DNA of 64,000 nt, taken from Thiobaca trueperi. GTDB taxonomy: Bacteria; Pseudomonadota; Gammaproteobacteria; Chromatiales; Chromatiaceae. Of the stretch, positions 26,158 through 34,319 are shown in pieces. Numbering within the stretch: the stretch's first letter is position 1; the number at the start of each line of letters is the position of its first letter. The notes below the pieces were generated by a model that saw nothing but the letters and a program-made list of their open reading frames with translations, was not told the DNA's origin and made no database searches. The position numbers were made by a program, and so were the translations under genes. The stretch is from NCBI RefSeq assembly GCF_004342175.1, contig NZ_SMAO01000012.1:1-64000 (forward strand), in the 5' to 3' direction.

Positions 26158-27318
26158 TCAGTGTTTGTTGTGCGCGAGGCATTCTACTGGATCTTCAACC
26201 AAGAAGGCTTCGACCCCTTCCACAAACCGCTGCACATCGCCCTGTAGTGCGCTGGCGGTCGCCGCGTCGCACATCCGACGCCACAATGCTTCATCCTCGC
26301 TCAACAAGCGCATGAAATACGCCATTCCACGAGGGTTGTCTGGCTCGATGACAAAGCCGTTGACGCCGCTGCGCACCAGCAGATCACGGGCGCCGCAGTT
26401 GTCGGACAGGATGACCGGCAGGCCCATGGCCTGCGCCTCGATGACGACGTTGCCGAATTGCTCTTCGACGCTGGGCAGCAAGAGAGTCAGCGTTTGACCG
26501 AGTGTTTGGCTGATCGCGTCATCTTGGAGCCAGCCGCGAAAGACAATGTACTCGGCGAGACTCAGATCGTCCGCTTGCTGACGCAAGGCGGCTTCACCCG
26601 GCCCGGACCCACAGAGATGCAGCGGGCGCGGCGCGCTCACGGTCTGTCGGTAGAGCGCATAGGCCGAGAGGAGCATGGACAGGTTTTTCTTCGGCACGAG
26701 ACGCGCAATCGCCGTGAAATGACGATCCTGGAAAGCCGGCCCGTTCGGTGCTGGCGGGACACCGGCCTGACGCCGAATGCGGTCGAGACTGACCGTGTTG
26801 TATTCCCCTCGCACCGTCCCTGCTTTCAAGCCCAGAAACTGCCAATAGCTTTTGGAGCGTATCCCGGTGGAGAGCACGCCCTGATAAGGCAGCAGGAAAA
26901 AGGACTTGCCGACCTCTTTCCAGACATGCCGTGGCTTATCGTCAAATTTTGAATTGTTCATCGTGAAGACCCGGCCTCCGCGTGCGCGCAGAACGACGGC
27001 CAGCAGGAAAATGGCGGGGTCTTGATAATGGCAGAGGAAAAAACAAGTCTCGCGTGGTGGCGGTAGATGGGCGATGATTCGCCAGACTCGTGCGATCGCG
27101 GAGCGCGGCGCGGTGTCTGTGAACACGGTTCTTTTCTCGAAGGTTTCGGACGGCCTGGAGGCCCAGGCGTAGGTGGTGCTGGTGGGCGTCAGTTCGATCC
27201 CGATGACCGCCACCCGCTCCGACAGATGCCGATACAACGCCTCCATGCGGTCCATGTGATAGGGGCCAAAGTTGTCCCAGAGAAAAACGAGCGTACTTGG
27301 TGTCATCCTTTTTGGCAT
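26158..27318 (-). CDS. Glycosyltransferase, GT4 family
   Basis: About 386 residues with a GT-B fold. The N-terminal VFLWDNFGPYHMDRMEALYR is followed by the C-terminal signature FTAIARLVPKKNLSMLLSAY and EEQFGNVVIEAQAMGLPVIL, where the E-x7-E motif is recognisable. It adds a sugar to the growing repeat unit from a nucleotide donor. The start is uncertain: in-frame TTG 27336, ATG 27318 and ATG 27306 all lack a clear ribosome site. It lies 26 bp downstream of another transferase gene. Confidence 0.85.
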   Translation of the reverse strand: MPKRMTPSTLVFLWDNFGPYHMDRMEALYRHLSERVAVIGIELTPTSTTYAWASRPSETFEKRTVFTDTAPRSAIARVWRIIAHLPPPRETCFFLCHYQDPAIFLLAVVLRARGGRVFTMNNSKFDDKPRHVWKEVGKSFFLLPYQGVLSTGIRSKSYWQFLGLKAGTVRGEYNTVSLDRIRRQAGVPPAPNGPAFQDRHFTAIARLVPKKNLSMLLSAYALYRQTVSAPRPLHLCGSGPGEAALRQQADDLSLAEYIVFRGWLQDDAISQTLGQTLTLLLPSVEEQFGNVVIEAQAMGLPVILSDNCGARDLLVRSGVNGFVIEPDNPRGMAYFMRLLSEDEALWRRMCDAATASALQGDVQRFVEGVEAFLVEDPVECLAHNKH

Positions 27319-27344
27319 TGGCAGTTGCTTCGGCAAATTGTGGA

Positions 27345-28502
27345 TTAGATGTTCACTGGCTGCGGTCGGGTTAGGGTCGCATCACCCGACAATCTAATCG
27401 CCTTTATAAGCGTATCGCGTGCGTCCAGGTGTCTGCGGTGAATCGCCACGCCATCCTGATGTGCCTGCGCCTTGAGCGTGGAGAGACCATCGCGCGTCCT
27501 GGCCCATTCCTCCAGCAATGGTAGGGCCGTCGTAGGGAAATCAACCTCGGGCGGCAAGACGCGCGCGGTGTCGAGGTGGGATAGGATCGGGATGCAGCCA
27601 CGCCCGTAGGCGATCAGCGGGCAGCCGGCTAACAGCCCTTCCATCAGGACGAGACTGAATGCCTCGGTTGGATACCGTGTGGGAAAGATCAGTACGTCGA
27701 TCGACTCGAAAAACGCCACCTTGCGTGCGCCATGCACCGCCCCCAGTAGTTCTAACCGCTCACCGAGTTCTTGCTTCGCGTCATCGAGAAAGGCTTGAAC
27801 CTCCGGTTTGAATGCGGAGCCCGCCATCACTCCGCGCAGTTCGATCCCCTGCGCGGGAGCCTGGCGAATGACGTCGATAAACTCCCCGATTCCTTTCTCG
27901 AACATCAAATTCGATAGGAACCCGATGGTCAGGATCGGTTGGGGGGTTGGGTCAGGCGGTTTACTGAAATGCGCGATCAGCACTGGATCGGTCACTGGAT
28001 TGGGGCAGATGAGCGCGTTAAACGGCCTCGGGTAGAGTGCGCGAAAGGCGCTTTCCATCCGGTCGCAGAGGAAGACATGCGTTGCCCCTCGCCCCGCAAC
28101 CCTGACGAGCAGGCGCATGTTCCAGACACTGCGCGCTAAGTATTTATAGGAATGATGGTGCAGGATAATGCGGCAGTGGCGGAGCCGTGCCATCAGGGTC
28201 AACAGGGCGCTCAACAGGCTGCCTAAACCATCATCAACCGAGGAATAGAAGGTTTTTTCCCGTCGGAGCGGAAGCACAAGAATGCGCAGGCATCCGATCA
28301 GGGCACGCATGGCTTTTGTGAGATAGCCCAGCCAAGATTTGCCGATAAGGTTACTAGATAGGTTGATAACGATCGGTTTTCTGTCTGCCAATAGATTAAA
28401 GACAGCATCGTTAACGGCTGCCATCCCGTGCATCGGTGGTGGCAATGGTCCGCTTAAGATCATTAACCGAGAATTTCTTGTTGATGATATTGAGTTTGCC
28501 AT
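27345..28502 (-). CDS. Glycosyltransferase, GT4 family
   Basis: 385 residues. The N terminus LSGPLPPPMHGMAAVNDAVF is typical of GT4 enzymes, with the donor-binding half containing TIGFLSNLMFEKGIGEFIDV and EAFSLVLMEGLLAGCPLIAY. Intact and co-directional with the downstream transferase and methyltransferase, so probably one operon. The specific sugar cannot be read from sequence. Confidence 0.85.
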   Translation of the reverse strand: MANSISSTRNSRLMILSGPLPPPMHGMAAVNDAVFNLLADRKPIVINLSSNLIGKSWLGYLTKAMRALIGCLRILVLPLRREKTFYSSVDDGLGSLLSALLTLMARLRHCRIILHHHSYKYLARSVWNMRLLVRVAGRGATHVFLCDRMESAFRALYPRPFNALICPNPVTDPVLIAHFSKPPDPTPQPILTIGFLSNLMFEKGIGEFIDVIRQAPAQGIELRGVMAGSAFKPEVQAFLDDAKQELGERLELLGAVHGARKVAFFESIDVLIFPTRYPTEAFSLVLMEGLLAGCPLIAYGRGCIPILSHLDTARVLPPEVDFPTTALPLLEEWARTRDGLSTLKAQAHQDGVAIHRRHLDARDTLIKAIRLSGDATLTRPQPVNI

Positions 28503-28554
28503 TAAAATTCCATCGAAAAATTCTTTATTTTTTAATAAAAATCAAGATGAAATG

Positions 28555-29487
28555 CTATGCGATTCTACTTTCATCAATCATTTCTAGTAATTTATCTGAA
28601 ACTCCGGTTATTGCCTTTCTCATAAAAAATTTCTTATTATTAATTTTCATCTCCATGAGAAAATCAAAATCACTCTCATTATATATTTTAATCGAGTCTC
28701 TATATTCGAACTGATGGATAGCCGCGAGCGTGATTAGCCCATCGTAGCGATTACTTGAATATAGCATTGCGTTGCAGGCATAGGCGGAGTTAAATACTAT
28801 GGTTGGGATAACTAATTCCTCGGGAACAAATGAATATCTAAAATAGTGCATAATGGAGATATTTTTCTCCATCTGGTCGACAATATACTTTGCTAGATTG
28901 TCTGTTATGCACATGTAGGAAGAAGACATAAAAACATCGAGTTTTTTCCCATCGATTTCGATGTAAGGCTTTTTTCTTATGGGTAGCACTGTCATGACTA
29001 AGCGGGAACCACCCCTAAATATCCTCAGTATCGTCCGATTTTTGGTTCTCAGGTCTCTAAAAAAGTGATAAAGAACTAGCTTGTTTCTTATTTTTGGCGT
29101 TTTAATTGGCGTGATGTTTAGACCTATGATGTATTCTTTATCCGGATTTGCAGCTAGCTCGCTTTGAATGGCAGCGTTAGAGATTACTGGGTAATCCATC
29201 CCGCTTATTATAAAATAACGATCATAGCGGTTATTGGATTGCGTTGCTGCCTTAAGTAATTCTTGTTGATATCTTACCTGGCTCCACCCGCCCCATTGCG
29301 TGAATATCCTATTCTTTATGAACTCCACATTTTCATATTCTTCGGATATTATTTTTTCAAAGCGGTTGATGTCGGATTTTTTGTCAACATGAATATAAAA
29401 AAAAGACATTTCATTATAAAGCGCACCGATCAAGCGGTTTAGATGGACTGGATCACTATAAGCCGATATGAGATAAGCGATTTTCAT
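28555..29487 (-). CDS. Core-2/I-branching-type glycosyltransferase (GT14)
   Basis: 310 residues of the GT14 beta-1,6-N-acetylglucosaminyl- or xylosyltransferase type. Visible blocks are MKIAYLISAYSDPVHLNRLI, FFYIHVDKKSDI, RIFTQWGGWSQV, YFIISGMDYPVISN and SFVPEELVIPTIVFNS. The DNA is strikingly AT-rich next to its neighbours, a strong sign of recent transfer. The ATG at 29487 starts the conserved domain; an upstream in-frame ATG would add 17 unrelated residues. A branching role in the polymer is likely. Confidence 0.85.
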   Translation of the reverse strand: MKIAYLISAYSDPVHLNRLIGALYNEMSFFYIHVDKKSDINRFEKIISEEYENVEFIKNRIFTQWGGWSQVRYQQELLKAATQSNNRYDRYFIISGMDYPVISNAAIQSELAANPDKEYIIGLNITPIKTPKIRNKLVLYHFFRDLRTKNRTILRIFRGGSRLVMTVLPIRKKPYIEIDGKKLDVFMSSSYMCITDNLAKYIVDQMEKNISIMHYFRYSFVPEELVIPTIVFNSAYACNAMLYSSNRYDGLITLAAIHQFEYRDSIKIYNESDFDFLMEMKINNKKFFMRKAITGVSDKLLEMIDESRIA

Positions 29488-29597
29488 TTTAAGTGGGCGA
29501 CTGATTATTGAGTGACAGAAAAGCGGAGCCGGGGTCAAGGAGCCGGGGTCAGGTCTCGCACACCTTTGGCGGACGCCTCATGAGGCCCTCCGTTTCA

Positions 29598-29897
29598 TCA
29601 AGCGTCCGCCTCGCGCACATGACGTAACCATTCCTCTCCATTTGAGCTGAGGAGCAGTTGATCACCCAGTTCTTCCAACTGTTGGAGGTCGATGATCCGC
29701 GCGAGCAGCGGCGCGCTCTGCTCGGCGATGACCGGGCCAAAGCGGCGGCGGACTTGGCGGATGAGGATGTGCCGGGCCGCCTCACGACCTTGCTCCAGGC
29801 CGCGCTCCAAGCCTTGCTCCAAGCCCTGCTCCAGGCCCCGCTCCAGGCCCTGCTGTTCCCATTGATCCGTCCAGGCTTCCAGATTCTCGGCCAGCAT
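29598..29897 (-). CDS. Predicted internal RpnS-like cistron
   Basis: In-frame ATG at 29897 (MLAENLEAWTDQWEQQ) preceded by GGAGG with exactly 8 nt between, a near-ideal ribosome site in the middle of a coding region. The product would be 99 residues, comprising the tetrapeptide-repeat helix and the RRRFG domain without the nuclease. By analogy with E. coli Rpn systems it would be an antitoxin to the full-length protein. Prediction from sequence only. Confidence 0.6.
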   Translation of the reverse strand: MLAENLEAWTDQWEQQGLERGLEQGLEQGLERGLEQGREAARHILIRQVRRRFGPVIAEQSAPLLARIIDLQQLEELGDQLLLSSNGEEWLRHVREADA

Positions 29898-30635
29898 GTG
29901 ATAGACCTCCATCAGATCCGTCAAGGGTGGAAAGTGGATGCCGGGCAGCCGTTTGGGTAGGAAGACACGGCCAAACCAAACGGCAAAGGCGCGGCGCAGG
30001 CTGGTCTGCGCGGGATCCTGAAGCCAGTCGATCAGGGCGCGCACGATGGCCATCGCTTCGCCCGAGCCGCGACTGGCTTCGAGCCGAAACAGCGCGGCGC
30101 TGAGATTGCGTGTCGGCTGGCGCTTGGCCTTGGCGAGGCGTCGCTCGTCGAGCAGGAGATAGCCTTGCCGGGGGCGATAGGCTGCGAGTACGGGCGGCGC
30201 GGGCTCGATCAGATGCTCCAGGGTCTCGGCGGCATTCCAGACCTGGGCGCCATTGTAGAGCACGATCGGCAGGACCGGGGGGAGACGTCCGGCGGCGCTC
30301 AATTGTTCGGCGCGGATGAGATCCTGATAGAGCAGGCCGAGATAGGTCTGGATGCGCACGGCCATCCAGGGATCGATGGTGGATTGGAATTCGAGCAGGA
30401 TATAGACGTAGAGCCAGTCGTCGCCCCAGCGCAGACGCCAGACGAGGTCGTCGGCACGGTCGCGCAGGTCGTCGGTGACATAGCTGCCGCTACAGCGCTC
30501 CAGGGTGGTGAGATCCAGCATCTGGACCCAGTCGCCGGGCACGAAGCCGCGCAGCAGATCGCGCACCATGGCGGCATGGGCGAACAGGAGCTTGTAGCCG
30601 CTGTCGTGGGTCGGCTGGCGCTTGCTCACGCTCAC
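29598..30635 (-). CDS. Rpn-family nuclease (RpnL) with tetrapeptide repeats
   Basis: 345 residues. The PD-(D/E)XK-like core has Asp63 (RADDLVWRL), then Glu82 and Gln84 in ILLEFQS; Gln for Lys is seen in other family members. Near residues 260-283 is a run of four-residue repeats (GLER, GLEQ, GLEQ, GLER, GLEQ) leading into RQVRRRFGP. Variable four-residue repeats in this helix are a known hallmark of the RpnS dimer interface. The GTG start overlaps the stop of the FkbM methyltransferase gene by 4 nt. A broken copy of the same pair lies at 33423-34319. Confidence 0.85.
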   Translation of the reverse strand: MSVSKRQPTHDSGYKLLFAHAAMVRDLLRGFVPGDWVQMLDLTTLERCSGSYVTDDLRDRADDLVWRLRWGDDWLYVYILLEFQSTIDPWMAVRIQTYLGLLYQDLIRAEQLSAAGRLPPVLPIVLYNGAQVWNAAETLEHLIEPAPPVLAAYRPRQGYLLLDERRLAKAKRQPTRNLSAALFRLEASRGSGEAMAIVRALIDWLQDPAQTSLRRAFAVWFGRVFLPKRLPGIHFPPLTDLMEVYHMLAENLEAWTDQWEQQGLERGLEQGLEQGLERGLEQGREAARHILIRQVRRRFGPVIAEQSAPLLARIIDLQQLEELGDQLLLSSNGEEWLRHVREADA

Positions 30636-31357
30636 GGCCGCGCGGGGTCCGACGCGGTCGGCGCTCGCCGCAACAGCAGATCCGCCTGCACCGGCTCGCC
30701 CTGATGGCGATGCAGATTGAAGCGTCCGTCCAGCCGATATCCGGCCTGCTCCAGAAAGCGTTCGATCTCTCCGTGCAGGGCCTGGCCTTCGTACAGCTCG
30801 ATGTAGGAGACTTCGACATAAACGGCGTCGATTTCGGGGAGCAGAGCGGTCGCGCCCTTGAGCACTTCCAGCTCGAAGCCCTGGACATCGATCTTGAGCA
30901 GACTGGGCCGGGCCAGGGGCAGGCTGACGCAGGCATCGAGGCGTTGGATGGGCACCGACAGGACACCGGATTCCGCCATGCCGAAGATGCTCTTCTGGCG
31001 GGCGCCGAGCGCGAGCAGCGAGGAGGAGTCGGCGCGGGTGGCGAGGTGCATCTGTCCGTTGCCGGGCGTGGGGCCGAGGGCGCAGGCGTGGATCTCGGCC
31101 TGTCCGCCGGTGACGCGGGCGAGTTTGGCGCGGGGCGCTGGCAGCGGCTCGAAGCAGATCAGCCGCGCCTGCGGCCAGCGCAGACGGGCGTAAACGGCGA
31201 ACTGGCCTTTGTTGGCGCCGACATCGATGACGGTGGCGAACTGATCGCGCCCGAGGGCGACGTCATGATCGAGCGTGGCTGCCACACCCTGGGTCAGAGC
31301 GGGCCAGCAGGCGGGGTTTTGCAGGAGCTTGGCGTATTTGCGCAGACGCGGCGACAT
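30632..31357 (-). CDS. FkbM-family methyltransferase
   Basis: 241 residues. Motif I is VIDVGANKGQFAVYARLRWP, followed by ICFEPLP and, near the C terminus, LLKIDVQGFELEVLKGA and VYVEVSYIELYEGQ. These are the standard FkbM blocks for O-methylation of sugars. AAGGAA precedes the ATG at 31357, which is preferred to an upstream in-frame ATG. Its stop overlaps the Rpn start. A duplicate of its first 20-odd codons heads the pseudogene at 34319. Confidence 0.87.
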   Translation of the reverse strand: MSPRLRKYAKLLQNPACWPALTQGVAATLDHDVALGRDQFATVIDVGANKGQFAVYARLRWPQARLICFEPLPAPRAKLARVTGGQAEIHACALGPTPGNGQMHLATRADSSSLLALGARQKSIFGMAESGVLSVPIQRLDACVSLPLARPSLLKIDVQGFELEVLKGATALLPEIDAVYVEVSYIELYEGQALHGEIERFLEQAGYRLDGRFNLHRHQGEPVQADLLLRRAPTASDPARP

Positions 31358-31711
31358 GTGGCGGTTCCTTGTCGGGTCGAGCGTGATCGCGGGGTGTGGG
31401 CGGGGATCCTGGCGCGGGCGATACCTTAACATGGGCGTGGTTGGGGGTGTCAACTGGTTCGGACGCTGGTTGCAAGCGGTCTTCGTGTTCCTGTTCCTGG
31501 CCTTCTGCTCGGACTCCTGGCGCTCTACATCGCCAAATCCGCCGCTGGCATCGACCTCTTCCCAGGCTTCTCACTCGGCCTCTGGAGCTGGATCAATTCG
31601 TGACCGCCCCGCCAACTCCCATCCGCCCCTCATCGCGCGCAATCATTTCACCTTGGACGTGGTTTGGTCCCAGTTGACTGACGCCGCTTTCGTCATAGGC
31701 TATGCCATAGG
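31358..31711. other. Gap with a short membrane-protein tail remnant
   Basis: 354 bp without an intact gene. On the + strand, 31502-31603 reads LLLGLLALYIAKSAAGIDLF followed by PGFSLGLWSWINS and a stop, which looks like the last transmembrane segment of a lost protein. The rest shows nothing I can support. Confidence 0.35.
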
Positions 31712-31926
31712 ATCGTTGCGCTCGATACAGATGTCATCGTTTCCGCTGTTGTCAGTCCGACTGGAGCGTCCCGGTTCCTGCTGCATGAGATCGGTCTCGG
31801 TCGTTTGCCGGCGGCGGCCTCCGTACCACTGCTCCTGGAATACGAAGCCGTGCTCAAACGCCCTGAAACACTTTCTCGGCATGCCGCGCGATTGTCTGCG
31901 CTGCTGAGGCTGATTAAACTGGCGGC
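31712..31926 (+). pseudogene. Truncated PIN-family toxin (COG1569 type)
   Basis: The frame from 31712 reads IVALDTDVIVSAVVSPTGAS and later SVPLLLEYEAVLKRPETLS, the first two blocks of COG1569 PIN proteins. There is no start codon (CAT AGG precedes). The similarity stops where the next gene begins, so the C-terminal half with the remaining catalytic acids is gone. Confidence 0.7.
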
Positions 31927-32898
31927 ATGCGCCATCCCATCGACCCCAAGATTGATTGTGTGTTCAAGGCCTTGCTCGGGTCGGAAGCGAACCGTGCACT
32001 GCTGATCCATTTCCTCAATGCCACGCTGGGCCAGGATCTTGCCAGCCCCCTGACGGAGGTTGACATTCTCAACCCCTACAACGAGCGCGAGTTTCTCGAT
32101 GACAAACTCAGCATCGTCGATGTCAAGGCCCGCGATCAGGCCGGGCGGCTCTATCAGATCGAACTGCAACTGCTCAATCTCCCTGAACTTCCCGCGCGCA
32201 TGCTGTATGGCTGGACCGATCTCTACAGCTCGCAGTTGCAGGACGGTGAGTCTTATGACCGTCTCCAGCCGACTTACGCCATCTGGCTTCTGGGACAGAC
32301 TCTGCGTCCCGGCCTTTCCGAGTGGTTTCACCGCTTTCGGCTGCGCGACGACCAGGGTCGGGAACTGCTTGACCACGGTGGTCTCTACCTGTTGGAACTG
32401 AGCAAATTTGCCACCGAGACCGTGGTGACCGAACTGGATCGCTGGCTGAAGTTCTTCATTGAAGCACCCCGTTTCGACGCGTCTCACCTGCCCGAGTGGA
32501 TGCAAACCAAAGAGATGCAACAAGCCATGAGCACGCTGAAAGCCTTTTCTGAGAAAGAACGCGCCTACCATGCTTATCAGTCGCGGCAGAACTACCTGCG
32601 TCAGCAGATGAGCATCCAGCGCCATCTTGACGCCTTGCAGGCCGAGGCACAGCAGGCACAGGCGGAGAAAGAGCAGGCGCAGCGGCTCGCCGAGCAGGAG
32701 CGGGCGGCGAAAGAGCAGGAGCAGGCAGCGAAAGAGCAGGAGCGGGCAGCGAAAGAGCAGGAGCGGGCAGCGAAGGAGCAGGAGCGGGCAGCGAAGGAGC
32801 AGGCGCAGCGGCTCGCGGAGCAGGAGCGGATAGCGAAGGAAGCGGCCTTTGCCGAGATCGAGCGCCTCAAGGCGCAACTGCGTGATCAGGCGGATTAG
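31927..32898 (+). CDS. PD-(D/E)XK nuclease family protein (PDDEXK_2) with coiled-coil tail
   Basis: 323 residues. The N-terminal DPKIDCVFKALLGSEANRAL and the core Asp65 (LSIVDVKARD), Glu79 and Gln81 in YQIELQL identify the transposase-like PDDEXK_2/Rpn relatives. Residues about 235-310 form an extended charged coiled coil with near-identical seven-residue units (QERAAKE) repeated at least four times, a stretch likely to vary in copy number. No strong ribosome site precedes the ATG. Its 3' end is duplicated at 37507-37706. Whether it acts in defence or recombination is unknown. Confidence 0.8.
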   Translation: MRHPIDPKIDCVFKALLGSEANRALLIHFLNATLGQDLASPLTEVDILNPYNEREFLDDKLSIVDVKARDQAGRLYQIELQLLNLPELPARMLYGWTDLYSSQLQDGESYDRLQPTYAIWLLGQTLRPGLSEWFHRFRLRDDQGRELLDHGGLYLLELSKFATETVVTELDRWLKFFIEAPRFDASHLPEWMQTKEMQQAMSTLKAFSEKERAYHAYQSRQNYLRQQMSIQRHLDALQAEAQQAQAEKEQAQRLAEQERAAKEQEQAAKEQERAAKEQERAAKEQERAAKEQAQRLAEQERIAKEAAFAEIERLKAQLRDQAD

Positions 32899-32939
32899 AC
32901 AGCGCAGTGGCGCCGATCGGGTTAGCGCACTAATCCGTA

Positions 32940-33009
32940 GGAACCCGCTGGCGGGCGACGCAGTGGTGAGATGGCTATTTCGGGGGCCGTTCGCCCGCCA
33001 GCGGGTTCC
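32940..33009. repeat. Inverted repeat with 19-bp perfect arms
   Basis: Arms GGAACCCGCTGGCGGGCGA (32940-32958) and its complement (32991-33009) around a 32-nt loop. It lies between two convergent nuclease-type loci and could act as a bidirectional terminator. No T-run was seen. Confidence 0.75.
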
Positions 33010-33074
33010 TTGTATCTTGAGCCGCGTGGTGATGAGCTTCCACCACGCGAGACGGCGGCAGCTTGGCGGGCATC

Positions 33075-33329
33075 CTACCGATCGGGCACTACCCCGAGCA
33101 GACTGTCCACGCTGTCGGTGTCAAGGATGTCATTGAGCCAGACATCGAGCTGCTCGACCGGGGCCGCGTCGATGCGCTGCTCGGCCTCGGCGGACAGACG
33201 GCCAAAACGGCGTTTGATCTGCCGCTTGAGGGTGTTCGCCTTGCCCTCGGCTTTGCCTTCGGCCTTGCCCTCGGCAAAGATGGATTGATACGCGCGTGTC
33301 TCTTGGATGGGGGTCACCAGATTCAACAT
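33075..33329 (-). CDS. Orphan RpnS-like small protein
   Basis: An 84-residue frame starting MLNLVTPIQETRAYQSIFAE, then AEGK repeated, ending in a QIKRRFGRLSAEAEQR-type domain. AGGAG lies 9 nt before this ATG. The layout matches the C-terminal RpnS part of the other Rpn genes, including four-residue repeats. The frame is open upstream only to 33419, where a TGA ends it, so no nuclease domain is attached. It could be a surviving antitoxin or simply debris that still looks translatable. Confidence 0.5.
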   Translation of the reverse strand: MLNLVTPIQETRAYQSIFAEGKAEGKAEGKANTLKRQIKRRFGRLSAEAEQRIDAAPVEQLDVWLNDILDTDSVDSLLGVVPDR

Positions 33330-33419
33330 GGCCCAGATCTCCTGTGCGGTCAGACCGCGAAAGCGTTCGAAAAACCAGAGTTCCATGACTTGCGCGAGCC
33401 GGTCGCGCGCCTCCGTCGC
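33075..33419 (-). pseudogene. 3' remnant of an Rpn nuclease gene
   Basis: The open frame from 33419 reads ATEARDRLAQVMELWFFERF and then continues into the RpnS-like part. This is the C-terminal third of an Rpn protein like the one at 17503. The nuclease domain is absent, replaced upstream by the end of a different Rpn pseudogene. Confidence 0.75.
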
Positions 33420-33422
33420 TCA

Positions 33423-34319
33423 TCAAACCGCTGCATCATGTCCGTTCGTGTCCTTGCTCGCGTCTGGATCCGCACCGGTTTCGCGCACCGCGCGCAGCCA
33501 GTCCTCTCCATCGGCGCGGATGAGCAACTGATCGCCAAGCTCTTCCAGCGCGCCGAGGTCGCGGATGCGCGCGAGCGCTGGGGCGCTCTGGTCCGCAATC
33601 GCGGGGCCGAAGCGACGGCGGACCAGGCGCAGAAGGATGTGGCGCGCGGTCTCTCGACCTTGCTCCAGACCCTCCTGTTTCCATTGGTTGGTCCAGGCGT
33701 CCAGGTTTCGGCCAGCATGTGATAGACCTCCATCAGATCGCTCAGGGGTGGAAAGGATACGCCAGGCAGCCGCTTGGGTAGAAAAACCCGGCCAAACCAG
33801 ATGGCGAAGGCGCGGCGCAGGCCGAGTTGTCCGGGATCGGCCAGCCAATCGATCAGGGCGCGCACGATGGCCATTGTCTCGCTCGAGCCCCGACTGGCAT
33901 CAAGCCGAAACAGCGCAGCGCTGAGATTGCGTGTCGGCAGGTTCTCGGTCTTGGCGAGGCGTCGCTCGTCGAGCAGGAGATAGCCTTGTCGGGGGCGATA
34001 GGGCATGAGCGCTGGCGGCGCGGGCTCGATCAATGGCTCAAGCGTTTCGGCGGCGGTCCAGGTGCTGGCTCCATTGTAGAGCGAGCGCCACAGGCAGGAC
34101 CGGCGGCAGGTGGCCGGCGAGACTCAGTTGCTCGGAGCGGATGAGATCTTGATAGAGCAGACCGATGTAGGTCTGGATGCGTATGGCCATCCAGGGATCG
34201 ATGCTGGACTGGAATTCGAGCAGCAGATAGACGTAGAGCCAGTCCTGGCCCTGAGTCAGAGCGGGTCAGCAGGCGGGGCTTTGTAAGAGCTTGGCGTATC
34301 TGCGCAGACGCGGTGACAT
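33423..34319 (-). pseudogene. Fused, frameshifted copy of the FkbM-Rpn pair
   Basis: Starts with MSPRLRRYAKLLQSPAC, nearly identical to the FkbM protein at 31357. It then has an in-frame TGA and PALTQG, and jumps straight into Rpn sequence (DWLYVYLLLEFQSSIDPW), so a deletion joined the two genes. Two further frameshifts follow, one after LPPVLP (near 34090) and one at MLAE (near 33712), the second within a few codons of the internal RpnS start. The end, EGLEQGRETARHIL and RRRFGPAIADQ, matches the intact gene at 29598. Confidence 0.85.

Noticed and set aside
31443-31907. 210-codon + strand frame after the FkbM gene
   Set aside because: It merges a short membrane-tail remnant with out-of-frame PIN sequence; the real remnants are in other frames and listed separately.
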